A DNA stretch of 32,167 bases, taken from contig JAKPSI010000106.1 in NCBI GenBank assembly GCA_029555415.1, positions 1-32,167 on the forward strand, given 5' to 3'. Under the pieces are notes generated by a model. That model searched no databases. It was given only the letters and a program-made list of their open reading frames with translations, and was not told where the DNA came from. Both the position numbers and the translations under genes were made by a program. The stretch comes from Bacteroidota bacterium. Its GTDB lineage: Bacteria; Bacteroidota; Bacteroidia; Chitinophagales; Chitinophagaceae. The number at the start of each line of letters is the position of its first letter. Positions within the stretch are counted from its first letter, which is position 1. Shown here piece by piece: positions 8,537-18,300 of this stretch.

Positions 8537-9022
8537 TAAAAAGGGAATGTTGTTGCCTGATTTTTAGAACCTTAAAAGGCGAAAAACAGGCTTTAAGACC
8601 ACTCACGGAACCACCCTGATTTTCAGTATTTCCGGTCATCAGTATCCGGAAATGGCGCCTCTATGGACCCTGGCTTGAAACTGGATAAAAATCAATATTT
8701 TTCTAAGTTATTGTTATTCATTTGTTTACGAAATAGTTGGTTTCGATCACCGCTCTTCGTCTTGGTCTGCTGGTTCTGGCCAACTTTCTTAGTCAGGAGC
8801 GGATCGGGTATGAAATGATGACAGGGGGCCAGTGTCTTTGTCAGGATCAGCAGGTCTGCGGGACCCGTTTCAGCCGGTCTGCTCATTTGGGGGGCAGCAT
8901 TATTTGACGGATCAAATGATGGATCATTCAATCCCGGAAACTTCGTTTATTGCTTCAGCAATATGAAAGGTTCTTTCCACATCACATGAGTAACTTCAGC
9001 AGGAGCTCATCCTTCAATTCCT
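8537..9022. other. Non-coding gap between divergent secDF and aminotransferase genes
   Basis: About 490 nt in which I see no convincing gene, heptamer array or terminator. The only notable items are a 16-bp near-palindrome, TATTGCT-TC-AGCAATA (8948-8963), about 60 nt before the aminotransferase -7 box, and three copies of a GGTCTGC motif (8764, 8853, 8876). A 79-codon minus-strand reading frame (8931-8692) has no recognisable features. Confidence 0.5.
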
Positions 9023-9030
9023 TAAATTTG
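9023..9030 (+). promoter_or_regulatory. Putative -7 box (TAAATTTG) of the aminotransferase gene
   Basis: TAAATTTG is a full TAnnTTTG match, 67 nt before the ATG at 9098. No TTG is seen at the expected -33 distance. Confidence 0.5.
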
Positions 9031-9097
9031 CGACGCTTGAAACGACCGCCTGCCATTTCGAAAATTCATCAATCATCATTTTTTCAAAAGTATCATC

Positions 9098-10288
9098 ATG
9101 AGTTTATCTTCATTACTGCAGCGATTCAATGAACCGGAAACACTGAAAATGGCAAAACTGGGCCGTGAACTGCGTGCGAAGGGCGTGGATGTCATCGACC
9201 TGAGTTTGGGTGAACCCGATTTCGATACACCTGTGCATATCAAAGAAGCGGCTATCAAAGCGATCCATGATAACTGGAGCCATTATTCCCCGGTAGCCGG
9301 CTATCCCGATCTGCGCGAAGCGGTATGTTTCAAACTGAAGCGTGACAATAACCTTGAATACAAACCCGAGAATATCGTTGTCAGCACCGGTGCCAAACAA
9401 AGTCTGGCGAACACGATCCTGGCAGTGGTCGATGAAGAAGACGAAGTGATCATCCCGACGCCATACTGGGTTACCTATAGCGAACTCGTGAAACTGGCAC
9501 GTGGTAAAGTAGTGGAGATCCGTACTTCACCCGCTGCGGGTTTCAAGATCACAGCTGCTGAACTGGAAGCAGCGATCACTCCGAAAACGAAACTGTTCAT
9601 GTTCTCCTCGCCCTGCAATCCCAGTGGTGCGGTATATAATAAAGCGGAACTCGCTGCCCTTGCAGCCGTGTTCGAAAAACATCCTGATATCCTCATCATC
9701 TCCGATGAGATCTATGAGTATATCAATTTCGTGAATGCGCATGAGAGTATCGCGCAGTTCGCATCCATCAAGGACCGTATCATCATCGTGAACGGCTTGA
9801 GTAAAGGGTTCGCCATGACGGGATGGAGGCTGGGTTATATCGCTGCCAATCCGGAGATCGCAAAAGCCTGTGAAAAATTACAGGGACAGTTCACCAGCGG
9901 ACCTACTTCTGTTACGCAAAAAGCTGCCGTAGTGGCACTGACGACGGATCTGCGTCCGACACATGACATGGTAAAGGAATTCACCCGCCGCCGTACACGC
10001 GTACTGGAACTGATCAAAGCGATCCCGGGCATCAATTGTTCAGAGCCGGATGGTGCTTTCTATATCTTCCCGGATGTGCACAGCTATTTCGGAAAATCTG
10101 ATGGTACACAAACGATCACGAATGCGAATGATTTCTGTATGTACCTGCTGAATACCGCGCATGTATCATCCGTAATGGGTGACGCGTTCGGTGAGCCGAA
10201 TTGTGTGCGCTTTTCATTCGCCAACAGCATGGAAAAGATCGAAGAAGGTTTCCGTCGTATCGCGGAAGCATTATCTAAGCTGAAATAA
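9098..10288 (+). CDS. Class I PLP-dependent aminotransferase, aspartate aminotransferase-like
   Basis: 396 residues, the usual length for fold-type I aminotransferases of the AspAT Ib group. Seen: the substrate-loop motif LSLGEPDFDTP (residues about 34-44), HYSPVAGYPDLREAV, the Asn of SSPCNPSG, the Asp/Tyr of SDEIYEY, and the PLP-binding Lys236 in NGLSKGFAMTGWRLGY. It should transfer the amino group of aspartate (or a related amino acid) to 2-oxoglutarate in the cytoplasm. Substrate range in this group is broad (aspartate, prephenate, aromatic amino acids), so no symbol is given. It is a single transcription unit with its own -7 box, convergent with coaE; only 8 nt separate the two stop codons. 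Confidence 0.92.
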   Translation: MSLSSLLQRFNEPETLKMAKLGRELRAKGVDVIDLSLGEPDFDTPVHIKEAAIKAIHDNWSHYSPVAGYPDLREAVCFKLKRDNNLEYKPENIVVSTGAKQSLANTILAVVDEEDEVIIPTPYWVTYSELVKLARGKVVEIRTSPAAGFKITAAELEAAITPKTKLFMFSSPCNPSGAVYNKAELAALAAVFEKHPDILIISDEIYEYINFVNAHESIAQFASIKDRIIIVNGLSKGFAMTGWRLGYIAANPEIAKACEKLQGQFTSGPTSVTQKAAVVALTTDLRPTHDMVKEFTRRRTRVLELIKAIPGINCSEPDGAFYIFPDVHSYFGKSDGTQTITNANDFCMYLLNTAHVSSVMGDAFGEPNCVRFSFANSMEKIEEGFRRIAEALSKLK

Positions 10289-10296
10289 TTCCCTGA

Positions 10297-10896
10297 TCAG
10301 GGTTTCGTTGTCGCTGCAAGAGCCAGCAATCGTTCGTGCAGCGACAACACCTGCGGGAGCAGGAGTGACTGTTCATCATTATGAAGGATGAAATCGCAGC
10401 GCTTCATTTTTTCTTCCTCATTCAACTGTCGCAGTATCCTTTTCTGCACATCTTCAAATGTTACCTGATCCCGTTGCATGACGCGCTGTATGCGCAGTGT
10501 TTCCGGAGCGGCTACACCGATCACTTTATCAACGAATTTCCAGGCATCACTTTCGAACATCAATGCTGCTTCCTTGATGGTATAAGGATAAGTTTGACGT
10601 TGCATCCATTCATCCGCGGCACGGATGGTGGCAGGGTGAGTGAGACTGTTGAGCAGACTGAGTTTGACGGGATCGCTGAAAACGATCTGTGCAATGCGGG
10701 CACGGTCGGGTGTATTTCCTTTGTAGGTGTCAGGACCGAAATTCGCAATGATCTTTTCCCTTAACCCGGCGTCGCTTTCCAGCAGGCCCCGGGCGGCTTT
10801 GTCGGCATAGAATACCGGAACGCCCAGTTCTTCGAAGATCCGTGCAACGGTGCTTTTACCGCTTCCGATTCCGCCTGTCAGCCCGAGTCTGAGCAT
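10297..10896 (-). CDS. coaE: Dephospho-CoA kinase
   Basis: Catalyses the last step of coenzyme A synthesis, phosphorylating the 3'-hydroxyl of dephospho-CoA with ATP. From the ATG at 10896 the protein is 199 residues, close to the family's usual length, and begins MLRLGLTGGIGSGKST with the P-loop at residues 8-16. Other family signs are FYADKAARGLL, a LTHPATI segment and the MQRDQ...RILRQL lid region. A TTG nine codons upstream (10923) keeps the frame open but gives an atypical N-terminus, so it was not used. It is the last gene of the nusB-DUF1573-yajC-coaE run, 70 nt after yajC. Its final codons lie in a perfect 12-bp inverted repeat, and its stop codon lies inside the palindrome CCCTGATCAGGG. 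Confidence 0.94.
   Translation of the reverse strand: MLRLGLTGGIGSGKSTVARIFEELGVPVFYADKAARGLLESDAGLREKIIANFGPDTYKGNTPDRARIAQIVFSDPVKLSLLNSLTHPATIRAADEWMQRQTYPYTIKEAALMFESDAWKFVDKVIGVAAPETLRIQRVMQRDQVTFEDVQKRILRQLNEEEKMKRCDFILHNDEQSLLLPQVLSLHERLLALAATTKP
10307..10348. repeat. Perfect 12-bp inverted repeat inside the 3' end of coaE
   Basis: Arms GTTGTCGCTGCA (10307-10318) and TGCAGCGACAAC (10337-10348) enclose an 18-nt loop. On the coaE strand the hairpin ends 7 nt before the palindrome CCCTGATCAGGG (10302-10291) containing the stop codon. No long T-tract follows, so it is not a standard terminator, though the convergent stop codons need one nearby. Confidence 0.75.
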
Positions 10897-10966
10897 AGTA
10901 TAAAAATAAAAATCCGGATCCAAGTTACAGGAATAACCGGGATCCGGAAAACAGATAAAGTCGTAC

Positions 10967-11296
10967 TTATTTTTTCTCGGCTGCTGCAGGCTTGTTCAGC
11001 GCTGCGGTCCAGTCCATACTGATCGCTGATTTTTCGATCTTGATATAAGAACCGGGGCTTACCTCGATCATGAGGGTGCCATCATCATTCACTTTATTGA
11101 TCGTACCATGGATACCTGCGATCGTTACGATCTTTTCACCTTTGCCGAGATCTTCAATGAATTTTTTCTGATTCTTGGCTCTTTTCGCCTGGGGGCGGAT
11201 GAAGAACAACCAGAATACGAGGATCATCAGGGGTAAGAAGATCATGGGGGAAAGTCCACCCTGTGCCTGCGCGTCTAATAAAAATGTAGTAAGCAT
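10967..11296 (-). CDS. yajC: Sec translocon accessory protein YajC
   Basis: 109 residues with one N-terminal transmembrane helix (about 17-34, PMIFLPLMILVFWLFFIRPQ) followed at once by the diagnostic basic stretch QAKRAKNQKKF and a small beta domain (GEKIVTIAGIHGTI, then a conserved acidic segment). YajC joins SecDF and YidC at the SecYEG translocon in the inner membrane, so it works with the SecDF encoded at 5309-8461. The C-terminus is Ala/Lys-rich, as is common. It lies 20 nt after the DUF1573 gene and is co-oriented with it, so co-transcription is likely. Confidence 0.94.
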   Translation of the reverse strand: MLTTFLLDAQAQGGLSPMIFLPLMILVFWLFFIRPQAKRAKNQKKFIEDLGKGEKIVTIAGIHGTINKVNDDGTLMIEVSPGSYIKIEKSAISMDWTAALNKPAAAEKK

Positions 11297-11316
11297 ACTG
11301 TGAGCGTATTTATTGT

Positions 11317-11766
11317 TTAGTCAGTGATCTCAACGTTGAAGGTGAGGATATGTGATTTTTCGGGTTTTGTATTCGCGGTAACATACACTTCTTTGCGTGC
11401 CATACCGTGCGGGCGTCCGCGGCTGTCGAATTTAGCACGGATCGTTCCTTCCTGGCCGGGAGCGAAAGGTTGTTCAGGTTTTTCAGGCACCGTGCATCCG
11501 CAACTGGCGGTCACATCATAGATCACCAGATTCTTGGTTCCGCTGTTCCTGAATTTGTAGGTTACTTCCACCACCTGGCCTTCTTTTACTTTGCCCAGGT
11601 CCTTGATCGTGGTGTCCAGCCATTGAATGCTGGTGTAGTTCACGGAATCATTCAGGGCTTTTTCCCTTTGTTCCTGTGTAAGAACGGGGCCGGTCGCCTT
11701 TTTGTCTTTCATGGCACAGGACACAAGTGCTGTGGCAGCGATCAGGAGGAATATTGTTTTCTTCAT
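11317..11766 (-). CDS. DUF1573 lipoprotein
   Basis: The 149-residue product starts with a lipoprotein signal (MKKTIFLLI) and a lipobox LVSC, Cys17 being the lipidated residue. The mature part is one DUF1573 domain, an Ig-like beta sandwich: DLGKVKEGQVVEVTYKFRNSG, then TASCGCTVPE with a paired-cysteine motif, then FAPGQEGTI and a C-terminal strand LTFNVEITD. DUF1573 proteins are abundant in Bacteroidota and Planctomycetes; their biochemical role is not established. Position between nusB and yajC suggests only co-expression. Confidence 0.88.
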   Translation of the reverse strand: MKKTIFLLIAATALVSCAMKDKKATGPVLTQEQREKALNDSVNYTSIQWLDTTIKDLGKVKEGQVVEVTYKFRNSGTKNLVIYDVTASCGCTVPEKPEQPFAPGQEGTIRAKFDSRGRPHGMARKEVYVTANTKPEKSHILTFNVEITD

Positions 11767-11835
11767 GTAAAGCGATTTAGCGACTGCAAATGTAAGTGAA
11801 AGGCTTGAACCGGGAGAGGTGGAAAGCCTCAGAGA

Positions 11836-12765
11836 TCAATGTTTTTTATACTCTGTTTTCTGCATATTCCCGTCCCTGACCAGGTCCTTATGTATATTGT
11901 CGAGGATACCATTCACGAACTGACCACTTTGCGGGGTACTGTATTCTTTGGCGATATCGATATACTCGTTAATGGTCACTTTGGGCGGAATGGTTTCGAA
12001 ATAAAGGAATTCGGCCACACCCATCTTCATCATGATCATATCCAGCAGCGCGATCCTTTCGGGGTCCCAGTTCTTCAGTTTTGGGATAATGAGGCTCTGC
12101 AGGTGATCCGCTTTTTCCATTACGGTTTGCAGTAAACCCTTTGCGAAGTCAGCTTTATCCGCACTTACGATCTCTTTGAAATCCAGATGTCCGGGTTTAT
12201 GGATATAACCGGTCATCAGTTGGACTACGATCTCACCATCGTCATCCCAGTTGGTGAAATTCTCTTCGATATGTGCCACAAAGGCTTCATTGGCCAGCAT
12301 CAGGTCGTTCACGATGAATTCCAGGATCTTCTTTTCTTCCGCTTTTTCCCGGCCTTCCTGGCGGATATATTGCTGATATTCGGGCGTTTCGAGCATTTGC
12401 TGATAGATCCGGCGCAGCAGTTCCCTGTCGATCACTTGTTCGGGTTTTTCTTTGCTGAACTGTTCTTTAAGTGCAGCATCTTCCAGCATTTTCCAGAGCA
12501 GCTCATTGCCCGCGAGTTTGATATTGACATTGCGGTCGGCCTCGGAAGGCAGGTGTTTTCCGGCCCGCTGATGGGCATCGGTTTCCGCATAACGGCTGAT
12601 CTCTGAAAGGAAATAAAGCAGGTAAACAAGCAGGGAACGGGTCTGGCCAAAATGTTCCTGCAGGAGTTTTTGGGCTTTGGCAGGGGTAGGGGTCTCGGTT
12701 TCCAGGGTATTCAGGGTGTAGAGGGTCTGCATCACTTTTACCCTGATATTTCTTCTGCTGATCAT
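11836..12765 (-). CDS. nusB: Transcription antitermination factor NusB, long Bacteroidota form
   Basis: NusB binds boxA RNA with NusE (S10) and keeps RNA polymerase processive, mainly on rRNA operons. The 309-residue chain is about twice the length of E. coli NusB. The recognisable features are the N-terminus MISRRNIRVKVMQTLYTL and the C-terminal helical core with RIALLDMIMMKMGVAEFLYF, PPKVTINEYIDIAKEYSTPQSGQFVNGILDNI. The middle section (about residues 60-200) is a helical, charged extension typical of Bacteroidota homologues. It heads the (-) cluster, with a TATCTTCG box 22 nt upstream; 69 nt separate it from the DUF1573 gene. Confidence 0.93.
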   Translation of the reverse strand: MISRRNIRVKVMQTLYTLNTLETETPTPAKAQKLLQEHFGQTRSLLVYLLYFLSEISRYAETDAHQRAGKHLPSEADRNVNIKLAGNELLWKMLEDAALKEQFSKEKPEQVIDRELLRRIYQQMLETPEYQQYIRQEGREKAEEKKILEFIVNDLMLANEAFVAHIEENFTNWDDDGEIVVQLMTGYIHKPGHLDFKEIVSADKADFAKGLLQTVMEKADHLQSLIIPKLKNWDPERIALLDMIMMKMGVAEFLYFETIPPKVTINEYIDIAKEYSTPQSGQFVNGILDNIHKDLVRDGNMQKTEYKKH

Positions 12766-12787
12766 GGATGTAAGAACTGTTGAAACG

Positions 12788-12795
12788 CGAAGATA
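12788..12795 (-). promoter_or_regulatory. Putative -7 box (TATCTTCG) of the nusB cluster
   Basis: The minus strand reads TATCTTCG, one base from TAnnTTTG, 22 nt before the nusB ATG. The expected -33 region falls within repeat array B. Confidence 0.45.
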
Positions 12796-12796
12796 A

Positions 12797-12894
12797 GGAA
12801 TAGTGGGTAGTTGATAGTGGAGAATGGAGAATGGGGGAAGGTAAAAGGTGAGAGGGAAGAGGCGAAACTATATGCCAAAAGCTATAAGCTGCAG
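12797..12894. repeat. Intergenic heptamer-register repeat array B
   Basis: From 12797 the sequence reads in sevens: TTGATAG at 12811, two TGGAGAA copies, then AGGTAAA/AGGTGAG-type units to about 12866. In the same register AAGCTAT-like units follow at 12879-12892. Block order (TTGATAG, TGGATAA-like, AGGTAAA-like, AGCT-type) matches array C. Confidence 0.75.
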
Positions 12895-12915
12895 GTGGAT
12901 CCGTAATGCCGGAAT

Positions 12916-12952
12916 ATCAGCGTGATCTGCGGTTAAATCTGCGGAATCAGCG
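12916..12952. repeat. Four copies of ATCWGCG upstream of groES
   Basis: ATCAGCG or ATCTGCG occurs at 12916, 12925, 12937 and 12946 (spacing 9, 12, 9). A related ATCCGCG occurs alone at 25022. I have seen similar ATCWGCG runs in other Bacteroidota gaps; no function is known to me. Confidence 0.6.
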
Positions 12953-13091
12953 GGAATCGTTTGAGGAGCTTTTCGTGAAAAATTGTCACCTCTCATGCAA
13001 AAAAGGAGGGTCATTGAACGGCCGGGGGGCTCCAGGTCTGCCAAAACTGTAATTTTTTCAGGTTCAGACCCTAATGGCACATTATTCGGTG

Positions 13092-13099
13092 TACCTTCG
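13092..13099 (+). promoter_or_regulatory. Putative -7 box (TACCTTCG) of groES-groEL
   Basis: TACCTTCG differs from TAnnTTTG by one base and lies 65 nt before the groES ATG. The leader contains a CCCC/GGGG mini-stem (about 13104-13119). I see no CIRCE operator (TTAGCACTC-N9-GAGTGCTAA), so HrcA control through CIRCE is not supported here. Confidence 0.4.
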
Positions 13100-13164
13100 C
13101 CGTCCCCTAACCGCCGGGGTTCGTTGAGGCGGAAAAAACACAAAAACTCAAAATCAATACGACT

Positions 13165-13446
13165 ATGGCTAAGAAAGTAAGCGTTACCCCTTTGCATGAC
13201 CGGGTAATCGTTAAAGCTGCTGCGGCTGAAGAAAAAACCGCTGGTGGCATCATCATCCCTGACACTGCGAAAGAAAAACCCCAGCGCGGTATCGTGATCG
13301 CTGCAGGTCCCGGTAAAAAAGACGAGCCTGTAACAGTAAAACCCGGTAACACGGTGCTGTATGGTAAATACGCAGGTACGGAGATCCAGATCGAAGGTGA
13401 GGATTACCTCATCATGCGTGAAAGCGATATCCTGGCCATCGTATAA
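13165..13446 (+). CDS. groS: Co-chaperonin GroES
   Basis: 93 residues, the standard length. It forms the heptameric lid that caps GroEL during ATP-driven protein folding in the cytoplasm. Family motifs: PLHDRVIVK at the N-terminus, the mobile loop [32 protein letters not shown], and the C-terminal [15 protein letters not shown]. groEL follows after 63 nt and both share the promoter region upstream of 13165. This ATG follows directly after the AT-rich stretch CAATACGACT and matches the conserved N-terminus. Confidence 0.98.
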   Translation: MAKKVSVTPLHDRVIVKAAAAEEKTAGGIIIPDTAKEKPQRGIVIAAGPGKKDEPVTVKPGNTVLYGKYAGTEIQIEGEDYLIMRESDILAIV

Positions 13447-13482
13447 TATATAAGGTATGGTCGCGCAGGCGCCCCTCATTAA

Positions 13483-15144
<1,662 letters not shown>

Positions 15145-15184
15145 TCAGCCAAAAACGCCCCTCTGGGCAACTGATACAAATCAG

Positions 15185-15220
15185 GTCCCGTTTTCTGAAA
15201 AGGAAACGGGACTTTTTTTT
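15185..15220 (+). terminator. Intrinsic terminator of groES-groEL
   Basis: Stem GTCCCGTTT (15185-15193) with AAACGGGAC (15204-15212), extended inward by a T-G and a C-G pair, then eight T residues (15213-15220). Confidence 0.9.
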
Positions 15221-15263
15221 GGATTTCCCCGGCCCTTACAGGGGGTGGAGCGGGAATAATTCT

Positions 15264-15302
15264 TACATTTAAACGCACTATTTCCCAACCGGATTTCCGG
15301 TT
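15264..15302 (+). promoter_or_regulatory. Putative -7 box (TACATTTA) and leader hairpin of the metalloprotease gene
   Basis: TACATTTA (15264-15271) matches seven of eight positions of TAnnTTTG, 51 nt before the ATG. Between them is a perfect hairpin, AACCGG/CCGGTT with ATTT loop (15287-15302), in the expected 5' leader. Confidence 0.35.
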
Positions 15303-15322
15303 TTGTCATCAAACAGATCCAT

Positions 15323-18300
15323 ATGCACAAAATCTACAAGAACTTACTGGCACTTCTTTTCGTCAGTACTTTATCATTTTCCGCCTTCGCTCAGCAATAC
15401 TGGAGATCCTCCAGTGCGAGCGACATTGTTTCCACCGATAAGGCCGTAAAACGTCAGGCCTTTCCGAAGGAATTCAAAGTATTTAATCTGGATATCGCGC
15501 CGCTGCGACAGCAACTCTTCTCTGTTGTTGATAACAAATCCGGTCACAGTACTGTTATCTCCCTGCCGGATGCTGAAGGAAAGATGGAGCAGTTCGAAGT
15601 TTTCGAAGCCTCCAACTTTGACGCAGCATTGCAGCGCCGGTTCCCTGAGATCCGTGCCTTTTCAGGTCGTGGTTTAACGGACAAATCAGCTTTACTTAAG
15701 ATCAGTATTTCTCCTCAGGGTATTCAGACCATGGTTTTCCGTTCCGATGCGGAGACCGAGTTCATCGAACCCTATTCACAGGATCATAAGGCTTATGCGG
15801 TATTCCGCTCACAACGCGCAAAAGGCGCGCTGCCCTGGACCTGTACAACGGAGGATCAGAATATATATAAGAATCTGGGTGCCTCCATCCCACAGACCAA
15901 CCTGACCCAGAGTTCAGCCGGTGAACTCCGTACGATGCGACTGGCTCAGTCCTGCACAGGCGAATATTCCAACTATTTCGGAGCCACCAATTCATCTCAG
16001 GTGAACCTGGTACTGGCTGCATACAACGCCACTTTAACGCGCTGTAACGGTTGCTATGAAAAGGATCTGGCCACACACCTGAACCTGATCAATAACTCGA
16101 CAGATGTCATTTATTATGACCCTGCAACCGACCCGTATTCACCCGCCAGTACAGGTGCCGGTGGTGCGTGGAATGGTGAATTACAGGCTACGCTGACCTC
16201 TGTGATCGGTGAAGGCAACTATGACATCGGCCACCTTTTCGGTGCTACCGGTGGTGGCGGTAATGCCGGCTGTATCGGTTGTGTTTGTAACGATGGTACC
16301 AAGGGCAGGGGTTTTACTTCTCCCGCAGATGGAATTCCTCAGGGAGATAATTTCGATATCGACTATGTAGTGCATGAAGTAGGTCACCAGATGGGAGCGA
16401 ACCATACTTTCTCCATGTCCAATGAAGGTACAGGTGTGAATAAAGAAGTGGGCTCTGGTATCACCATCATGGGCTATGCAGGTATCACTTCTTATGATGT
16501 GGCACCACACTCCATCGACATCTTCCATGAAGCTTCGATCCAGCAGATCCAGGCGAACCTGGCAAACAAGACCTGCCCGGTCACCACGAATATCACGGCC
16601 AATAATTCGACCCCGGTCGTAACCGCTATCGGCCCTTTTACTATTCCTATTTCAACACCTTTCTTCCTGACAGGTATCGCCACAGATGCGAATCCCGGTG
16701 ATGTGCTGACCTATTGCTGGGAACAAAATGATAACTCTACTACTACGAACGCGAATAGTGTAGCCTCGCCTGCGAAACTGACAGGTCCGAACTGGATATC
16801 TTTCAGTCCGAGTACTTCTCCCACAAGGATCTTCCCGAAAATGGCAACGATCCTGGCTGGTTTGAACGTGAGCGGACCTTTACCCGGAGGTGATGCTATC
16901 GCCAATACGGAAGCGCTGAGCTCTGTTGGACGTACGCTGAATTTCCGTCTGACTGTACGTGATAACGTTCCTTACAGTTCCACTTCTCCGTTAAAAGTGG
17001 GTCAGACCAATTATTCTGATGTTGTGGTGACCGTGGATGCGAACTCCGGTCCCTTCAATGTCACTTCCCCCAATACGGTGATCACCTGGAATGTGGGCAG
17101 TACGGTCAACGTTACCTGGAGCGTGAATAATACCAACATCGCGCCCATCAACTGCGCGAACGTTAAGATCACGATGTCAACCGATGGTGGCACGACCTTC
17201 CCGATCATTCTGGCGGCCAGCACACCGAATGATGGCACAGAAGCGATCGTTGTTCCCAATAATATCACCAGTACAGCCCGTGTGAAGATCGAAGCGATCG
17301 GCAATATCTTCTTTGATATCTCCAATACCAATTTCTCCGTGGCGCCGCCGCTGAACGGATTCACATTCAACAGTACTACTCCTGCCACTTCCAGCTGTCC
17401 AGCTCCGTCAACCATGGCGATCACACTGGGAACAACAGTAGTGGGTACATTCTCTACACCGATCAATCTTACTGCATCGGGCAACCCGGCTGGTACGACC
17501 GTATCATTCGGCGCTAACCCGATCGCTCCCGGCGGATCCGTTGTCGTTACACTGAACAACACGAATACACTTGCGAACGGTACCTATACTGTGAACGTAC
17601 AGGGTGTAGCCGGCGCTGTAACACAGAACGCGGTGCTGACCTTTACGGTGAATACCGGTTCGGGTCCTGCAATAACGACCCAGCCTGCCACGCAATCCGT
17701 TTGCGCAGGTGGCAATGTTACATTCAGCACAGTTGCAACTGGAGCTGTCAGCTACCAGTGGCAGGTGAGTACGGATGGCGGAACGACTTATTCCGTTCTC
17801 CCCGGTGCGACCAACAGTTCATATTCGATCAATGGTGTGCTGATCAGCCAGAACAACTATCAGTACCGCTGCAGCATCACCGGTCAGTGTAATGTAAGCC
17901 TGACCAACTGGGCTATTCTGACCGTGAATGCGGTTCCGGCCATTACTTCTCAGCCACAAAGTGTAACACTTTGTGCCGGCAGTAATAATACATTCTCCGT
18001 TACGGCTACAGGTGGCGGACTGACCTATCAATGGCAGCTCAGCACCGATAACGGTACTTCCTGGAACCCGATCTCCGGTGCAACTTCCAACACCTATACC
18101 ATCAATGGTATCACGGTAGGACTTAACGGTAATCAGTACCGTTGTGTGGTCACCGGTTCCTGTGCTCCGGTCGTTACTTCCAATGCGGCCACGCTGGGAG
18201 TTGTTACATCCGTGACCATTACTACACAGCCTTCCGATGTGGTAGCCTGCGTAGGCAGCAATGCCAACTTTACCGTAGCCGGCAGCGGCGCAGGTATCGT

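Noticed and set aside
8692-8931. 79-codon minus-strand frame in the secDF/aminotransferase gap
   Set aside because: Asn/Pro-rich without signal, membrane segment or motif, and no -7 box at its start. It could be real, but nothing supports it.
10897-10923. TTG start giving coaE nine extra residues
   Set aside because: The family N-terminus begins directly at MLRLGLTGG; an ATG is present there.
13020-13164. CIRCE/HrcA operator upstream of groES
   Set aside because: No TTAGCACTC or its inverted partner is found in the leader or promoter region.
12868-13479. 203-codon minus-strand frame covering the groES promoter and gene
   Set aside because: It overlaps groES in antisense and would run through the groES promoter region and the ATCWGCG repeats; no protein features.
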